Shown piece after piece: positions 24,881-54,000 of a stretch of 64,000 bases of DNA. The stretch comes from Streptomyces aureocirculatus (GTDB lineage Bacteria > Actinomycetota > Actinomycetes > Streptomycetales > Streptomycetaceae). A program made the translations under genes and the position numbers. Below the pieces are notes generated by a model. That model saw only the letters and a list, made by a program, of their open reading frames with translations. It was not told the DNA's origin and made no database searches. The stretch lies in contig NZ_JOAP01000020.1 of NCBI RefSeq assembly GCF_000720475.1, forward strand, positions 124,001 through 188,000, given 5' to 3'. Numbering within the stretch: position 1 is the first letter of the stretch; every line of letters starts with the position of its first letter.

Positions 24881-26455
24881 ATGACACTGCACGGAAAACG
24901 TGTCGGCTTGCCGCGGGAGCCAGTCGTCCACAAGGCGTTCGAGGCACACGCGAGGAGCACACCGGACGGCATCGCCGTCGTCTGCGCCGGGCAGCGGCTG
25001 ACCTACGCGGAACTGAACGCGAAGGCGAACCAGTTCGCGCACTTCCTCACCGCCCGGGGCATCGGCCGCGGCGCGAAGGTCGGGGTCTGCCTCGACTACT
25101 CGCTCGACATGGTCATCGCCGTTCTCGGCACGCTGAAGTCCGGCGCGGCCTACGTGCCGTTCGACCCGTCCTACCCGGCCGCGAGGCTCCGGCTGATGGT
25201 GGCACAGCTCCCGGGCCTCGCCCTGATCGCCGTGTCACCGGCGACTGCGGCACTGGTGGCCCCCACCGGCGTCGAGACCGTCGATCTGGCGGAGTGTTCC
25301 GGCCCTCTGGCGCGGCTTGCGACCAGCGACCCCGACGTCGGGGTCACCGGGGACGACCTGTGCTACGCGGTCTTCACGTCGGGTTCGACCGGTACGCCGA
25401 AGGTCACCGCGGCCCGGCACGAGGGCTGGTTCAACCTGCTGAACTGGCTGCTGCTCGAATACGGCCTGCACCGCGGGTCGCACCACCTGGTCCTCAGCGC
25501 CTTCGGGTTCGACCTGAGCCAGCGCAGCCTGATGATGCCGCTGTTCTGCGGAGCCACCCAGCATCTGCTGCCGAGCAGGAACTTCGACACCGCGATGGCC
25601 TACCGCCTGCTCACCGAGTACGGCATCCGCACGGTGCACTGCGCGACGAGCGTGCTCTATCTGCTCGTCGACTGGGAGACGGCCCGCAGGGGTGATGCCC
25701 TCGCCGGCCTCGACCAGGTGTTCTTCGGGGGCGAACCGCTCTCCTTCGAACGGGTCGCGCAGTGGGCGGCGCGAGAAGGGAACACATGCGCTCTGCTGCA
25801 CCAGTACGGTGTCGCCGAGTGCACGGACGTCGCGTCGTCGTACGACCTCGCCGGCCGCGGGGCCGGGGAACAGGGTCCGGTCCCGGTCGGCAAGCCCGTC
25901 CACAACACCGACATCCACATTCTCGACGCCGACTTGGCGGACGTCGGGCCGGGGGAGCACGGGGAGATCTGCATCTCGGGGACGAGCGTCGGCGCCGGAT
26001 ACCTGGGCGGCACGGGTCCTGAGTCCGAGCGGTTCACCACGGTGGTGCGCGACGGTGTGCCGCACCGGGTGTACCGCACGGGCGACCGCGGCTACGTGAC
26101 ACCGACCGGAGATCTCGTCGTCCTCGGCCGGATGGACGCGACGGTGAAAATCCGCGGCATGCGCATCGACCCGGCCGACGTGGAACGTGCCTTGAGCAGG
26201 CTCGACGGGGTGCGCGAGGCCGCGGTGGTGACCAGGCGCGCGGACTGCGGGGACATCGAACTGATCGCCTTCGTCGCCCCCAAGGGGCCCGAGCCGGACG
26301 CGGACGACGTACGCGCGGGCCTGCTGCGGGAGTTGCCGCGGAACATGGTCCCGGCCCATGTCATCAGCGTCCCCGCCCTTCCCCTGAACCCCAACGGAAA
26401 AGTGGACCGCGCGGCGCTCACCGATCGCGTGCGACGGCAAGGAGGAGTGCGGTGA
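24881..26455 (+). CDS. Free-standing NRPS adenylation domain
   Basis: The 524-residue protein is a single A domain: A3 [10 protein letters not shown], a core A5 that reads QYGVAECTD instead of the usual NxYGPTE, A7 YRTGDRGY, A8 [16 protein letters not shown] and A10 Lys in LNPNGKVDR. Reading the pocket by alignment to PheA gives D-L-R-H-F-G-Q-D-V-K, which matches no code I remember, so the substrate is open. It has no carrier domain of its own; the next gene starts with a PCP and overlaps this one by four bases (GTGA). It could load that PCP, the A-less module at the end of NRPS1, and/or the TE-PCP protein. The ATG at 24881 has GGGAG nine bases upstream; earlier in-frame starts lie in the promoter. 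Confidence 0.9.
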   Translation: MTLHGKRVGLPREPVVHKAFEAHARSTPDGIAVVCAGQRLTYAELNAKANQFAHFLTARGIGRGAKVGVCLDYSLDMVIAVLGTLKSGAAYVPFDPSYPAARLRLMVAQLPGLALIAVSPATAALVAPTGVETVDLAECSGPLARLATSDPDVGVTGDDLCYAVFTSGSTGTPKVTAARHEGWFNLLNWLLLEYGLHRGSHHLVLSAFGFDLSQRSLMMPLFCGATQHLLPSRNFDTAMAYRLLTEYGIRTVHCATSVLYLLVDWETARRGDALAGLDQVFFGGEPLSFERVAQWAAREGNTCALLHQYGVAECTDVASSYDLAGRGAGEQGPVPVGKPVHNTDIHILDADLADVGPGEHGEICISGTSVGAGYLGGTGPESERFTTVVRDGVPHRVYRTGDRGYVTPTGDLVVLGRMDATVKIRGMRIDPADVERALSRLDGVREAAVVTRRADCGDIELIAFVAPKGPEPDADDVRAGLLRELPRNMVPAHVISVPALPLNPNGKVDRAALTDRVRRQGGVR

Positions 26456-29400
26456 TCGCGGACAAGGTACGGGCCATCTGGTGCCGTGAGCTGAAGGTCG
26501 ACGACGTGGCACCGGACGACGACTTCTTCGCTCTGGGCGGCCATTCGATCGCCATGGCGCGGATCCAGAACGCCCTCGTCGAGGAACTGGACGTGGAGGT
26601 CCCCATGGACCAGTTGTTCCTGCATCCGACCGTGGCCGCCCTGTCCGCGCACATCGCATCGCTGGACGCCGGTACCTGTGAGGTGTCCTCCTCACAGACA
26701 GGGCTGTGGATCGCCGACAAGCTGAAGCCGTCGATCCGCAACAACATCGCCGGCTGGTGGGACGTCGACGGCGCACTGGACCAGGACCTGCTGGCCGCGG
26801 CGCTCCGGCAGGTCCTCGAGGAGAACACCAACCTGCTCGTCACGTTCGAGGAGACCGACTCCGGAGTGCGGACGGTACCCCTGGAACTCGGCTCGTGGGA
26901 GCCGTTCTTCTACGACCTGAGCGGCTCCGGGGACGCAGGGGGTGCAGGGGATGCAGGGGATGCAGGGCGCGCCGGGGTCGCCGGGGGCGCCGTAGACACT
27001 GAGGAAAAGCTGTACGCGCTGCTCACAGAGGTTCAGGAGCAGCGGTTCGACCTCGGCTCCGACCCGCTGTTTCGGCTCGGCGCGATCAAACTCGACGAGA
27101 CGCGTTGGATCTTCTGCGAGGTGTTCCACCACATCGTGACCGACGGCCTCGGTTACAACAACTTCGCGCTGCGGTGCGCCGAGGTCTACACCGCTCTCGC
27201 CGAGGGGAAACCGGTACCGCCGGCGCCCGTCCCCGACGCCGGCGTCGTGGCGAGGGACGAGGCGGCCTACCGCGAGTCCCCCCGCTTCACCGAGGACGCG
27301 GCGTTCTGGCGGGGCTACCTCACCGATCCGCCCGAGGCCGCGCGGCTGCCGAGCATGCGCGGTGCGGTCGAGGCTCGCCCGGGCAACGACGACCCGGCAC
27401 CCCGCCCCGGTCCCGGGCAGGTGGCCCACTCCATCGGTATCGCGAACCACACGACGGTGATCCCGAGTGCCGAGGCCGCCGAGTGGAAGCGGGTCGCCGA
27501 CGCCGCAGGCATGTCGATCCCCACCCTGGTGACGACGGCCGCCGCCGTCTTCATGCACGAGACCTGCGGTCTCTCGGAACTCATGTTCTCGCTCGGCGCG
27601 GGCAACCGTTCCGAGGCCACACGCCGGGCGACCGGCATGGCCGCGAACTTCATCCCGCTGCGGGTCACCGTCAGGGAAACGGACTCGTTCCTGGAGATCG
27701 CCCGCACGATCGCCGCGGAGAAGGCGTCCGTCACACCGCGCAGCCGGCACCTGATCGCCGACATCAGGCAGGGCATGGGCCTGACCGACGTCGGGCGAAG
27801 CCCGCTCGGTGTGATCCTCAACTTCATCCCGATGCGGCGCCTGCGCTTCGGCGCGCACCCCGCGTCCTTCCTCGGCGGCTGCTTTCCCTCACCGGACGAA
27901 CTCATGATCACGGTGTTCGAGTCCGGCCCCGAGGAAGCCGTCACGATCAGCATGGACGCGCCGCGGGACATGTACATCCCCGCCGAACTGGAGCGCTTCT
28001 CGGCACGGCTCCTCACCTTCGTACGCACCCTGGTCGCCGACCCGGGTGCGCGGATCGGCACGGTGGACCCGTTGGACGGCGCCGAGCGGGACTGGCTGCT
28101 GCGGGAGCTGAACGACACGGACGTGCCGTTGCCGGAGCTGACGGTGCCCGGGCTCTTCGACCTCCGGGTGCGGGAGACCCCGGACGCGGTGGCCCTCGTC
28201 TGCGGGGACGTGGCGCTGTCGTACCAGGAACTGGGCAGGCGCGCCGACCGTCTGTCCGACACCCTGCGGCGCCGGGGCGTGGGCACCGAAGTGGTCGTGG
28301 CGGTCGCGCTGCCGCGCTCGGCCGACCTGGTGGTCGCCCTCCTCGCGGTCCTGAAGGCGGGCGGGGCCTATCTGCCCCTCGACCCGAAGTACCCGGCGGA
28401 GCGCATCAGGTCGATGCTGCGGGACGCGGCGGCGCGGATGGTGCTGACCGACGCGGCGACAGCGGCGACGCTGCCCGAGGAGCTCGCGGCGACCGTCGTG
28501 CTGCTCGACGACGCGGGGGCCGCGGGCGCCGACGACGGCGGTGAACCGCCGCAGCGGCCCTCGCGGTGGGAACCGGACCAGTTGGCCGCCGTCATGTTCA
28601 CGTCCGGGTCGACCGGAGCCCCCAAGGGCATCGGTACCACGCACCGCAATCTCGAGGCGTACGTCACGGACCACCGCTGGCAGGACGACAGCCACGCCAC
28701 CACGCTGTTCCACGCGCCGCACACCTTCGACGCGTTCGTCAAGGAACTGTGGGTGCCCCTGGTGAACGGCGGCAGGGTGGTCGTGGCGCCACCGGGAGAG
28801 CTGGACATCGAGACCCTCGCCGGGCTGCGGGCCGCCCACGGCGTCACCGTGCTGTGGCTCACCACGGGCCTGTTCACGGCCATCGCGGAGGAGCGCCCGG
28901 ACTCCCTCGCCGGGCTGCGCGAGGTGTGGACGGGCGGGGACGTGGCCTCACCGGCCGCCTGGCGCCGGGTGCGACAGGTGTGCCCCGACGTGACGCTCGC
29001 CCACGCCTACGGCCCGACGGAGACGACGGTGTTCGCCACCGGGCACCGCCTGGCCGCCGGTGAACAGGTGCGCCACACCGTCCCGATCGGCCGCCCGCTG
29101 GACAACACCGCCGTGTACGTCCTCGGCCCCGGCCTGGCGCCGGTCCCCGTGGGCACGATCGGGGAGCTGTATGTGGCCGGTGCCGGGGTGGCCCGCGGCT
29201 ACCTCGGCCGCCCCGGTCAGACCGCGGAGAGGTTCGTGGCCTGCCCGTTCGGGCCGGACGGTGGGCTGATGTACCGGACCGGGGATCAGGTGCGGTGGGA
29301 CGCCGGCGGCCGGCTCGAGTACGTCGGCCGGATCGACGCACAGGTCAAGGTGCGCGGATTCCGGATCGAACCGGCGGAGATCGAAGCCGTCCTGACCGAG

Positions 29401-32400
29401 CACCCCGGGGTGGCGCAGGCCGTGGTGGTCGCGAGGGCGGACGGCGCCGGGCAGCGGCGGCTCGTGGGGTACGCGGTGCCGGCCGGCGGCGGTGTCGTCG
29501 GCGGCGACGGCGCGGGCGGGGTCGGCGACCTCGATTTCCAGGCCGGTGTCTCCGGTGGCGAGCTGCGCCGGTTCGCGGCCGCACGGCTGCCTGAGTTCAT
29601 GGTGCCCTCGGTCTTCGTGCTGCTCGACCGCGTGCCGCTGACCGCGAACGGGAAGCTGGACCGGGAGGCGTTGCCGGCGCCGGAGTTCGGCGGGCAGACC
29701 TACCGGGCGCCGCGTTCCGCGGCCGAGCACCTCCTGGCCGAGGTGTTCGCCGATGTCCTCGGTGTGGCACGGATCGGTGTCGACGACGACTTCTTCGCCG
29801 TCGGTGGGGACAGCATCCGCTCCATCCAGGCCGTGGCACGGGCCAAGGCCCGTGGCCTCCGTCTCAGTACGCGGGAGATTTTCGAACACCGTACGATCGC
29901 CCGTCTCGCCGAGTTCGCGGGTGCGGAGGACGGCGACCGCCGAACGCTGCCGGAGCTGCCCGGCGGTGGTGTCGGCTGGATCCCCGCCGCCCCGATCGCG
30001 CTGCACGTACTCGGGGCGGGCGGCGGCGTGAACCGGCTCGCCATGGCGATGACCGTGCAACTGCCGGAAGCCGTCGACCGGGACGGGCTCGTCGCGGTCC
30101 TCGAAGCCGTGCTCACCCGCCACGACATCCTGCGCAGTCGGCTCACCCCGACCGGCATGGCCCTGTGGGTCGACTCGGCGGACGCCGTGGAGGTCGACCC
30201 GCTGCTGCACCATGTCCCGTGCGCGCAGTGGCCCCCGACGGACGAAGCCGTCGCGGCGGAACTCGACGCGGCCGCCGACCGCCTGGACCCGGCCGCCGGA
30301 GTGATGGCGCAGTTCGTCAGGTTCACGTCCGACACGGCGCCCGACCGGCTGCTCGTGGTGCTGCACCACCTGGTGGTCGACGGTGTGTCGTGGCGCGTCC
30401 TGCTGCCGGACATGGCCGCTGCCTGGCGCCAGGTGCGCGCTGCCGAGAAGCCCGTGCTGCCCGCCGTCGGCACCTCGGTCCGGCGGTGGGCACACGCGCT
30501 GGTGGAGGAGTCCGCCCGCCGGCAGGCGGAGCTGCCGCTGTGGCAGCACGTACTGGCGGGGGCCGAACCGCCGCTGGGGGAGCGGCCTCTGGACCCGTCC
30601 GTGGACGTGGCGGCGACCGTGGAAACGGTGCACGTCCAGGTGCCGGCCCCGGTCACCGAGGCGGTACTGACCGCCCTGCCCGTGGCGTACCGCGGAGGCG
30701 CGGAGGACGGTCTGCTCACCGCTCTGGCGCTGGCGGTGGCGGGCTGGCGGCGGGCCCGCGGGCTGGGCGACGCGTCGTTCACGGTGCGCCTGGAGGGCCA
30801 CGGCAGGGAGGAGGCCGTCGTCCCCGGAGCCGACCTTTCCCGCACGGTCGGCTGGTTCACCAGCACCTACCCCGTCCGGTTCGACCTCGCGGGCGTCGAC
30901 GTGGACGACGCGCTCGCGGGGGGTCCCGCCGCCGGACGGGCGGTCAAGCTGGTCAAGGAGCGGCTGCGCGCCCTGCCCGACAAGGGCATCGGCTACGGGC
31001 TGCTGCGCCATCTCAACCAGGAGACCGCGGCGGTCCTCCGCGGCCACGACGATCCGCAGATCGGCTTCAACTATCTCGGCAAGGTCTCCGCCGCGGACAT
31101 TCCCGAGGAACTGCGGGAAGACGGGTGGGCACCCCTGTCGAAGCTCGGCGACCTCGTCCCGGCCCCGAACGCGGACATGCCGCCGCTGTCGGCACTGGAG
31201 ATCAACGCGGCGGTCGGCGAGGACGGCCGGCTGACAGCGCGCTTCGGCCACCCGGCCGGGGTGCTCTCCCGCGCCGAGGTGGACGACCTCGCGCGGCGGT
31301 GGGTCGACGCGCTGACCGGGCTCGCGCGGCACGCCGCGACGCCCGGCGCCGGTGGGCTGACCCCCGCCGACGCGCCCCTGGTCGAGGTGGACCAGACACG
31401 GATCGACGACTGGGAGGCGCTCTACGGCAGGCTGGCCGCGGTGTGGCCGGTCACGCCGGTGCAGTCCGGGCTGCTCTTCCACGCGATGCTCGCCGACAGT
31501 TCCTTCGACGTGTACCACCTGCAGTTCGTGTTCCATCTCTCCGGCCGCGTCGACCCGGAGCGGATGCGCCGCGCGGGACAGGCCCTTCTCGAGCGCCACC
31601 CGAACCTGGGCGTGGCGTTCGTCGCGGGCGAGCACGGGGAGACGGTCCAGCTCGCCCCGCACAAGGTGGAGCTGGACTGGCGCGTCCTGGACCTCGACGG
31701 CGCCGGGGACCTCGAAGCGTTCCTCGCCGCCGACCGGGCGGCCCACTTCGACCCCGCGGTCCCCCCGCTGATCCGGCTCGCACTGGCCAGGACCGCGCCC
31801 GACCGGGCGGAACTCGTCCTGACCGCGCACCACACGCTGTTCGACGGCTGGTCGCTGCCGCTGCTGACGCGGGACCTGCTCCGGCTCTACGCGGCCGACG
31901 GTGCCCCCACCGACCTGCCCCCCGTCCGTGACTACGCGGACTTCGTGACGTGGCTGGCCGCCCAGGACCGGGAGGCGTCCGCCCGTGCGTGGGCCGAGGA
32001 GCTCGACGGCCTCGACGGACCCACACTCCTCGCGCCCCGCAGCGCGGCCGACGAGGCCGAGGGCGTCCGGCGGGTGGAGCTGGACCTGGGCTTCGACACC
32101 GCGCAACGACTCGCCCGCCGCGCGGCGGAGTCCGGCGTCACGCTCAACACCGTCGTACAAGGCGCCTGGGCGCTGCTTCTCGCCCATCTGACCGGGCGCA
32201 GGGACGTGGTCTTCGGCGCCACCGTTGCCGGGCGCCCGGACGCGCTGCCCGGGGCGGACCGCATGATCGGGCTCTTCATCAACACCGTACCGGTGCGGGT
32301 CCCGTGCCCGGCGGCGTCGACCGTGGCCCAGGTGCTCGTCGATCTGCAGGACCGGCAGGGCAGGCTCATGGACCACCATTACTACGGTCTGGCCGACATC

Positions 32401-33126
32401 CAGGAGGCAACCGGACACACCACGCTGTTCGACACGCTCATCGGCTTCGAGTCCTACCCGGTGGACCGGGTCGCGCTCGCCGAAGCCGACGCCGCGGCGG
32501 GCATCGAGGTCACCGGAATGCGGCCGTACTACGGCTCCCACTACCCGGTGACGCTGAACGCGGGCGCCGAACCGTACCTCCAGCTCTCCCTCGACCACCC
32601 GCTCGGACAGCTCGCCCACGGCACGGTCGAGCTGATCGCCGCCCGCCTGGTGCGCGTCCTGGAGCACATCGCGGACGATCCGCACACCCGGGTCGGCACC
32701 CTCGACGCCCTGGACACCGCCGGGCGGGACCGGCTGCGCGCGCTGCTCCACACCGGCCCGCGCCTGTCGGAACCACCGGCGGGCGAGGCCGGATCCGTGC
32801 GCTACCGCGCGCCGCGGACGACGCGGGAGGAATCACTCTGCGTGCTCTTCGCCCACATTCTCGAAGTCGACCGCGTGGGCATCGACGACGATTTCTTCGA
32901 GCTCGGCGGCAATTCACTGCGCGCCATCAAACTGGTCACCCAGATCCGTGCGGACCTGCACCTGGAAGTACCGATCCGCACGCTCTTCGAAGCACGCACC
33001 ATCGCCGGTCTTTCGGCGGTGTGGGAAGAGCTGGCCCCGACGAGCAGGCCGGCGCTGAGCAGAAGGACGAAGGGCGGGGAGATCGTGCCCTCCGCATCCC
33101 GGCCGTCCCCGCTTTCCGACCGATAA
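26452..33126 (+). CDS. NRPS1: PCP-C-A-PCP-E-C-PCP
   Basis: The 2,224-residue synthetase has seven domains. PCP1 (Ser32 in LGGHS) is charged in trans. C1 spans about 78-530 (HHIVTDG at 226-232). The module 2 A domain is at about 563-1075, with YGPTETT and a pocket I read as D-A-K-W-W-G-A-V-F-K. That is related to the valine-type DA-W-GG-FK pattern, but with Lys at position 239. PCP2 has Ser1121 in VGGDS. An epimerisation domain follows at about 1168-1615 (HHLVVDG 1305-1311, EGHGRE), then a D-L type C2 at about 1663-2080 (HHTLFDG 1793-1799), then directly PCP3 (Ser2155 in LGGNS). Module 3 therefore has no A domain; only a 30-residue linker separates C2 from PCP3. C1 also carries a Gly/Ala-rich insert. 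It builds residues 1-3, with residue 2 as the D form. Confidence 0.93.
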   Translation: MIADKVRAIWCRELKVDDVAPDDDFFALGGHSIAMARIQNALVEELDVEVPMDQLFLHPTVAALSAHIASLDAGTCEVSSSQTGLWIADKLKPSIRNNIAGWWDVDGALDQDLLAAALRQVLEENTNLLVTFEETDSGVRTVPLELGSWEPFFYDLSGSGDAGGAGDAGDAGRAGVAGGAVDTEEKLYALLTEVQEQRFDLGSDPLFRLGAIKLDETRWIFCEVFHHIVTDGLGYNNFALRCAEVYTALAEGKPVPPAPVPDAGVVARDEAAYRESPRFTEDAAFWRGYLTDPPEAARLPSMRGAVEARPGNDDPAPRPGPGQVAHSIGIANHTTVIPSAEAAEWKRVADAAGMSIPTLVTTAAAVFMHETCGLSELMFSLGAGNRSEATRRATGMAANFIPLRVTVRETDSFLEIARTIAAEKASVTPRSRHLIADIRQGMGLTDVGRSPLGVILNFIPMRRLRFGAHPASFLGGCFPSPDELMITVFESGPEEAVTISMDAPRDMYIPAELERFSARLLTFVRTLVADPGARIGTVDPLDGAERDWLLRELNDTDVPLPELTVPGLFDLRVRETPDAVALVCGDVALSYQELGRRADRLSDTLRRRGVGTEVVVAVALPRSADLVVALLAVLKAGGAYLPLDPKYPAERIRSMLRDAAARMVLTDAATAATLPEELAATVVLLDDAGAAGADDGGEPPQRPSRWEPDQLAAVMFTSGSTGAPKGIGTTHRNLEAYVTDHRWQDDSHATTLFHAPHTFDAFVKELWVPLVNGGRVVVAPPGELDIETLAGLRAAHGVTVLWLTTGLFTAIAEERPDSLAGLREVWTGGDVASPAAWRRVRQVCPDVTLAHAYGPTETTVFATGHRLAAGEQVRHTVPIGRPLDNTAVYVLGPGLAPVPVGTIGELYVAGAGVARGYLGRPGQTAERFVACPFGPDGGLMYRTGDQVRWDAGGRLEYVGRIDAQVKVRGFRIEPAEIEAVLTEHPGVAQAVVVARADGAGQRRLVGYAVPAGGGVVGGDGAGGVGDLDFQAGVSGGELRRFAAARLPEFMVPSVFVLLDRVPLTANGKLDREALPAPEFGGQTYRAPRSAAEHLLAEVFADVLGVARIGVDDDFFAVGGDSIRSIQAVARAKARGLRLSTREIFEHRTIARLAEFAGAEDGDRRTLPELPGGGVGWIPAAPIALHVLGAGGGVNRLAMAMTVQLPEAVDRDGLVAVLEAVLTRHDILRSRLTPTGMALWVDSADAVEVDPLLHHVPCAQWPPTDEAVAAELDAAADRLDPAAGVMAQFVRFTSDTAPDRLLVVLHHLVVDGVSWRVLLPDMAAAWRQVRAAEKPVLPAVGTSVRRWAHALVEESARRQAELPLWQHVLAGAEPPLGERPLDPSVDVAATVETVHVQVPAPVTEAVLTALPVAYRGGAEDGLLTALALAVAGWRRARGLGDASFTVRLEGHGREEAVVPGADLSRTVGWFTSTYPVRFDLAGVDVDDALAGGPAAGRAVKLVKERLRALPDKGIGYGLLRHLNQETAAVLRGHDDPQIGFNYLGKVSAADIPEELREDGWAPLSKLGDLVPAPNADMPPLSALEINAAVGEDGRLTARFGHPAGVLSRAEVDDLARRWVDALTGLARHAATPGAGGLTPADAPLVEVDQTRIDDWEALYGRLAAVWPVTPVQSGLLFHAMLADSSFDVYHLQFVFHLSGRVDPERMRRAGQALLERHPNLGVAFVAGEHGETVQLAPHKVELDWRVLDLDGAGDLEAFLAADRAAHFDPAVPPLIRLALARTAPDRAELVLTAHHTLFDGWSLPLLTRDLLRLYAADGAPTDLPPVRDYADFVTWLAAQDREASARAWAEELDGLDGPTLLAPRSAADEAEGVRRVELDLGFDTAQRLARRAAESGVTLNTVVQGAWALLLAHLTGRRDVVFGATVAGRPDALPGADRMIGLFINTVPVRVPCPAASTVAQVLVDLQDRQGRLMDHHYYGLADIQEATGHTTLFDTLIGFESYPVDRVALAEADAAAGIEVTGMRPYYGSHYPVTLNAGAEPYLQLSLDHPLGQLAHGTVELIAARLVRVLEHIADDPHTRVGTLDALDTAGRDRLRALLHTGPRLSEPPAGEAGSVRYRAPRTTREESLCVLFAHILEVDRVGIDDDFFELGGNSLRAIKLVTQIRADLHLEVPIRTLFEARTIAGLSAVWEELAPTSRPALSRRTKGGEIVPSASRPSPLSDR

Positions 33127-33147
33127 CCCCTCCAGGACGGAGTCGTC

Positions 33148-34338
33148 ATGTACGACGTGATCGTCGTCGGTGCCCGCTGCGCCGGTTCACCGGCCGCGAT
33201 GTTGTTCGCCCGGCAGGGATATCGCGTCCTGCTGCTCGAGAAGGCGCAGTTCCCGCAGGACAAGCTGTCCTCGCACTACATCCACCAGCCGGGCGTCGCG
33301 CTGCTGGGCAAGTGGGGTCTGCTCGACGATCTCCGGCAGGCGGGCTGCCGGCCGATCGACCGCATCAGCTACCAGTCGCCGGGCGTCCGCCTCGCCGGCT
33401 CCTCGCTGCCGGTCGACGGCCACCGCATCACGTACGCGCCGAGGCGCTTCGTGCTCGACCCGATCCTCGCCGCGGGCGCGGTGGCAGCGGGCGCCGAGTT
33501 CCGGGACAACTGCACGGTCGGTGGCCTGCTGTTCGAGGAAGGGCGGGTCGCTGGGGTGCGGTGCAGGACGCCGGGCGGCGCGGAGACCACAGAACGCGCG
33601 CACCTCGTGGTGGGCGCGGACGGCATGAGGTCCCTGGTCGCGCGCGAGACGAAAGCGGAAGCCGTCATCGAGGATCCGCGCATGACCTGCACCTATTACA
33701 GCTACTGGGAAGGCGTCCCGGCGCACTTCGAGCAGTACGAGGGGCCGGGCCGCTGGGTCGGCGCCCTGCCCACCAACGCCGATCTCGCCCTGGTCATGAC
33801 CTACTTCCCGCAGAGCGAGTTCCACAAGGTCCGCTCCGACGTGGAGCCCGCATACCTGGAGGCGGTCCGCACGACGGCCCCGGAACTGTACGAGCGGATC
33901 TCCGCGGGCCGCCGGGTGGAACAGCTCTACGGCACCGGCCACCAGGAGAACTTCTTCCGGAAGGCGTGCGGTCCCGGCTGGGTGCTGATCGGGGACGCCG
34001 TGCACCACAAGGACTCCATCGCCGCCCGCGGTATCACCGACGCCTTCGTCCAGGCCGATCTGCTCACCGGGCACATCGGGGACCGGTTGCACGACGAGAC
34101 GGCGCTGAAACGCGCGCTGAACCGGTACGAGAGCGACCTGGACAAGCATTTCTACGAGTTCTACCGGAGCACGCTCAAGGTGGCCGAACTGAAACCCACC
34201 GACGAGCGGACCGCATTCCTGCGGAGCCTGGTGGGGGACCAGACGCTGATCGACCGCTATTTCTCCACCCTGTCCGGCGCCTGTTCCCTGGAGGACTTCT
34301 ACAACGACGAGCTCCTGACGGCACTCGACCGCAGTTGA
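33148..34338 (+). CDS. FAD-dependent monooxygenase (PHBH-type fold)
   Basis: The 396-residue flavoprotein has an N-terminal FAD Rossmann motif [20 protein letters not shown], a central [14 protein letters not shown] (the DG motif) and [20 protein letters not shown] (the GD motif that contacts the FAD ribityl), typical of class A aromatic/aliphatic hydroxylases and related oxidoreductases. It lacks the FAD/NADPH layout of ornithine N-hydroxylases, so it is not a KtzI-type piperazate enzyme. It lies between NRPS1 and NRPS2 in the same operon (21-bp and 43-bp gaps), right after the A-less module, so it may modify the residue on PCP3, a free precursor or the final peptide. The substrate is unknown. 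Confidence 0.88.
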   Translation: MYDVIVVGARCAGSPAAMLFARQGYRVLLLEKAQFPQDKLSSHYIHQPGVALLGKWGLLDDLRQAGCRPIDRISYQSPGVRLAGSSLPVDGHRITYAPRRFVLDPILAAGAVAAGAEFRDNCTVGGLLFEEGRVAGVRCRTPGGAETTERAHLVVGADGMRSLVARETKAEAVIEDPRMTCTYYSYWEGVPAHFEQYEGPGRWVGALPTNADLALVMTYFPQSEFHKVRSDVEPAYLEAVRTTAPELYERISAGRRVEQLYGTGHQENFFRKACGPGWVLIGDAVHHKDSIAARGITDAFVQADLLTGHIGDRLHDETALKRALNRYESDLDKHFYEFYRSTLKVAELKPTDERTAFLRSLVGDQTLIDRYFSTLSGACSLEDFYNDELLTALDRS

Positions 34339-34381
34339 ACGACAGCGTCCCACCAGATCGTCACGGAGATATGGAGACAAG

Positions 34382-51043
<16,662 letters not shown>

Positions 51044-51045
51044 GC

Positions 51046-54000
51046 ATGATGATTCCGCTGTCGTTCGCGCAGCGCCGGTTGTGGTTCCTGCAGCAGATGG
51101 AGGGACCCTCCGACACCTACAACCTGGTGCTGTCCTACCGGCTGACCGGGGTGCTGGACACGGCCGCCCTCGGGGACGCGGTCCGCGACGTGGTCGCCCG
51201 GCACGAGAGTCTGCGCACCCTGTTCGCCGAGGACGACGAAGGGGAGCCGTACCAGAGGATTCTGCGCGACGCCGAGGTGTCCCTCGAGGTGCCGGTCGTC
51301 GAGGTGGATCCGGACGCGGCGGACACCGCGTTCGAGGAGACGATCTCGTACCGGTTCGACCTCGCGACCGAACTGCCCGTGCGGGTCAGCGTCTTCCGCC
51401 GGGCCCCGCAAGAGCACGTCCTTGTCATCGTGCTCCACCACATCACCGCGGACGGAGGCTCCCTGGGACCGCTGATGCGGGACCTGGCCGGAGCCTATGC
51501 CGCCAGGCGGGAGGGCCGGGCGCCTGCCTGGGAGCCGCTGCCCGTCCAGTACAAGGACTACACGCTGTGGCAGCGCGAGGTCCTCGGCGACGTCGGGGAC
51601 CCGGACAGCCTCGCCGCGACCCAGGTGGGCTACTGGCGCGACGAGTTGGCCGACGTGCCGCAGCCGCTGCGGCTGCCGGTGGACCGGCCGCGGTCCACCG
51701 AGACGGACCACCGGGGCGACATGGTCGAGTTCTCGGTGGAGCCGGAGGTGGTGCGCGGCCTCGACGAACTGGCCGCGGAACGGGGCTCGACGGCGTCCAT
51801 GGTCGTGCAGAGCGCCCTCGCGGTGCTGCTGCACAAGCTGGGCGGCGGGGACGACCTGACCATCGGCAGCCCCGTCGCCGGACGCACCGACGACTCCATG
51901 ACGGACATGGTGGGGTGCTTCGTCAACACCTGGGTGCTGCGCGCGGACCTCTCCGGGAACCCGTCGTTCTCCGAGCTGCTCGCACAGGTGCGGAACAAGG
52001 CCCTCGCGGCCTACGAGAACCAGGACGTGCCCTTCGAGCTCCTCGTGGAGTCGATCAACCCTGACCGCTCCGCCGGGTACCAGCCGCTGTTCCAGGTGAT
52101 GTGCGAGTGGATGAACTACGAGAAACCGGACTTCGTGTTCCCCGGACTCGAAGCGACCCTGGTGCAGCTCACCCCCGCGGCCGCGAAGTTCGATCTGCAC
52201 TTCAGCATCACCAAGGACGCCGAGCAGCGGATCCGGGGCGCCCTCCAGTACCCGACCCGACTGTTCGACCGGACGACGGTGGAGGACATCACCGCGCGGT
52301 TCGCCCGGGTCCTGGAGCAGGTCGTCGCCGACCCGACGGCCCCGCTGGCCACCGTCGACGTGCTGCTGCCGGGCGAGCGGGAGCGGGTGCTGCGGACAGT
52401 GAACGACACCGCCAGGGAGATCGGTGTCCACACGATGCCGGAGGGCTTCACCGCGCAGGCCGAGCGTGAGCCCGGCCGGACGGCGCTGGTGTACGACGGC
52501 CGGGAGACCACGTACGGGGAACTGAACGCCCGGGCGAACCAGCTCGCGCACTGGCTGATCGAGCAGGGGGCCGCCCCCGACAGCCTCGTCGCCGTGCGGA
52601 TGCGGCGTTCCGAGGAGCTGGTGGTGGCCTTCCTCGGCGTACTCAAGGCGGGGGCCGCGTTCCTGCCCGTGGAGACCGATCTGCCGGAGGGGCGGACGGC
52701 CGGCATGCTCGACGAGGCGCGTCCGCGGCTGACGCTGACCGGTGAGCTGCCGGACGTGTCGGACCGCCCGACGACGGACCCGGGCGTACGGGCGGCACCC
52801 GACAACGCCGCGTACGTGATCTACACGTCCGGTTCGACCGGCGGGCCCAAGGGTGTGGTGGTGTCCCACCGCTCGATCATGAACCGGGTGCTGTGGGGCC
52901 TCGCCGAATACGGCACCGGCACCGAAACCCGGGCCCTGTGGACCAGTTCGGTGGGGTTCGACATGTGGCTCCCGGAGCTGTTCGGACCGCTGCACGCGGG
53001 CGGGACGGTGGTGATCGCCGACGCGGAGGGACGCAAGGACCCGGCGTACATCGCCCGGCTCATCCGCGACGAGCGGGTGACCGACGCCAACTTCGTGCCC
53101 TCCATGCTGGAGGTCTTCGTGACCGAACCGGCCGCCGCCGAGTGCACGGGGCTGCGGCGGATGGAGGTCGCCGGCGAGGCCTTCTCACCGACGCTGGCCG
53201 ACCAGGTCACGGCGCTGCTCCCGCAGTGCGCGATGTCCAACCTGTACGGGCCGACGGAGTGCACGGTCGAGGTCACCGCGTGGCCGTACCGTCCCGGTGC
53301 CACGAGCATCCCCATCGGCGCTCCGATCTGGAACACCCGGGCGTACGTGCTCGACCCGGACCTCCGTCCCGTCCCGGCGGGGGTGACCGGAGAGCTCTAC
53401 CTCGCCGGCACGGGAGTGTCGCGCGGCTATCTCGGCCGGCCCGCGCTGACCGCGGAACGGTTCGTGGCGTGCCCGTTCGGCGCCGCGGGCGAGCGGATGT
53501 ACCGTACGGGCGACATCGTCCGGTGGAACCGGGACGACCAACTGGAGTTCGTGGGACGCGCGGACTTCCAGATCAAGATCCGAGGGTTCCGGATCGAACC
53601 GGGTGACATCGAGCAGGTGCTCCTGAGCCACCCCGATGTGGCCGTGGCGGCCGTCGTGGTCCGCGAGGACCAGCGCAACGACAAGCGGCTCGTCGGGTAT
53701 GTCGTGCCCGGGGACGGAGAGGTCGACGTCACGGCGCTGACCGAGTACGCCAAGGAACGGCTGCCGGAGTACATGGTGCCCACGGCGGTCGTCGTCCTGC
53801 CCGAGCTGCCGACCATGCCCAGCGGCAAACTGGATCGCAGGGCGCTTCCGGAGCCCGGGCAGGAGCATGCCGGTGGCGGCCGGGCGCCGCGCCACTCCTA
53901 CGAACGGAAGATGTGCGCCCTGTTCGAGGAGGTGCTCGGGCTGGCGTACGTCAGCATCGACGACAACTTCTTCGACATCGGCGGCCATTCGCTCCTGGCG

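Noticed and set aside
33148..34338. KtzI-type ornithine N-hydroxylase for piperazate supply
   Set aside because: The FAD motif and the GD region are those of PHBH-type monooxygenases; the NADPH-binding domain and layout of N-hydroxylases are not present.
33148..34338. Flavin-dependent halogenase
   Set aside because: I see no W-x-W-x-I-P type motif and the protein is shorter than typical halogenases.
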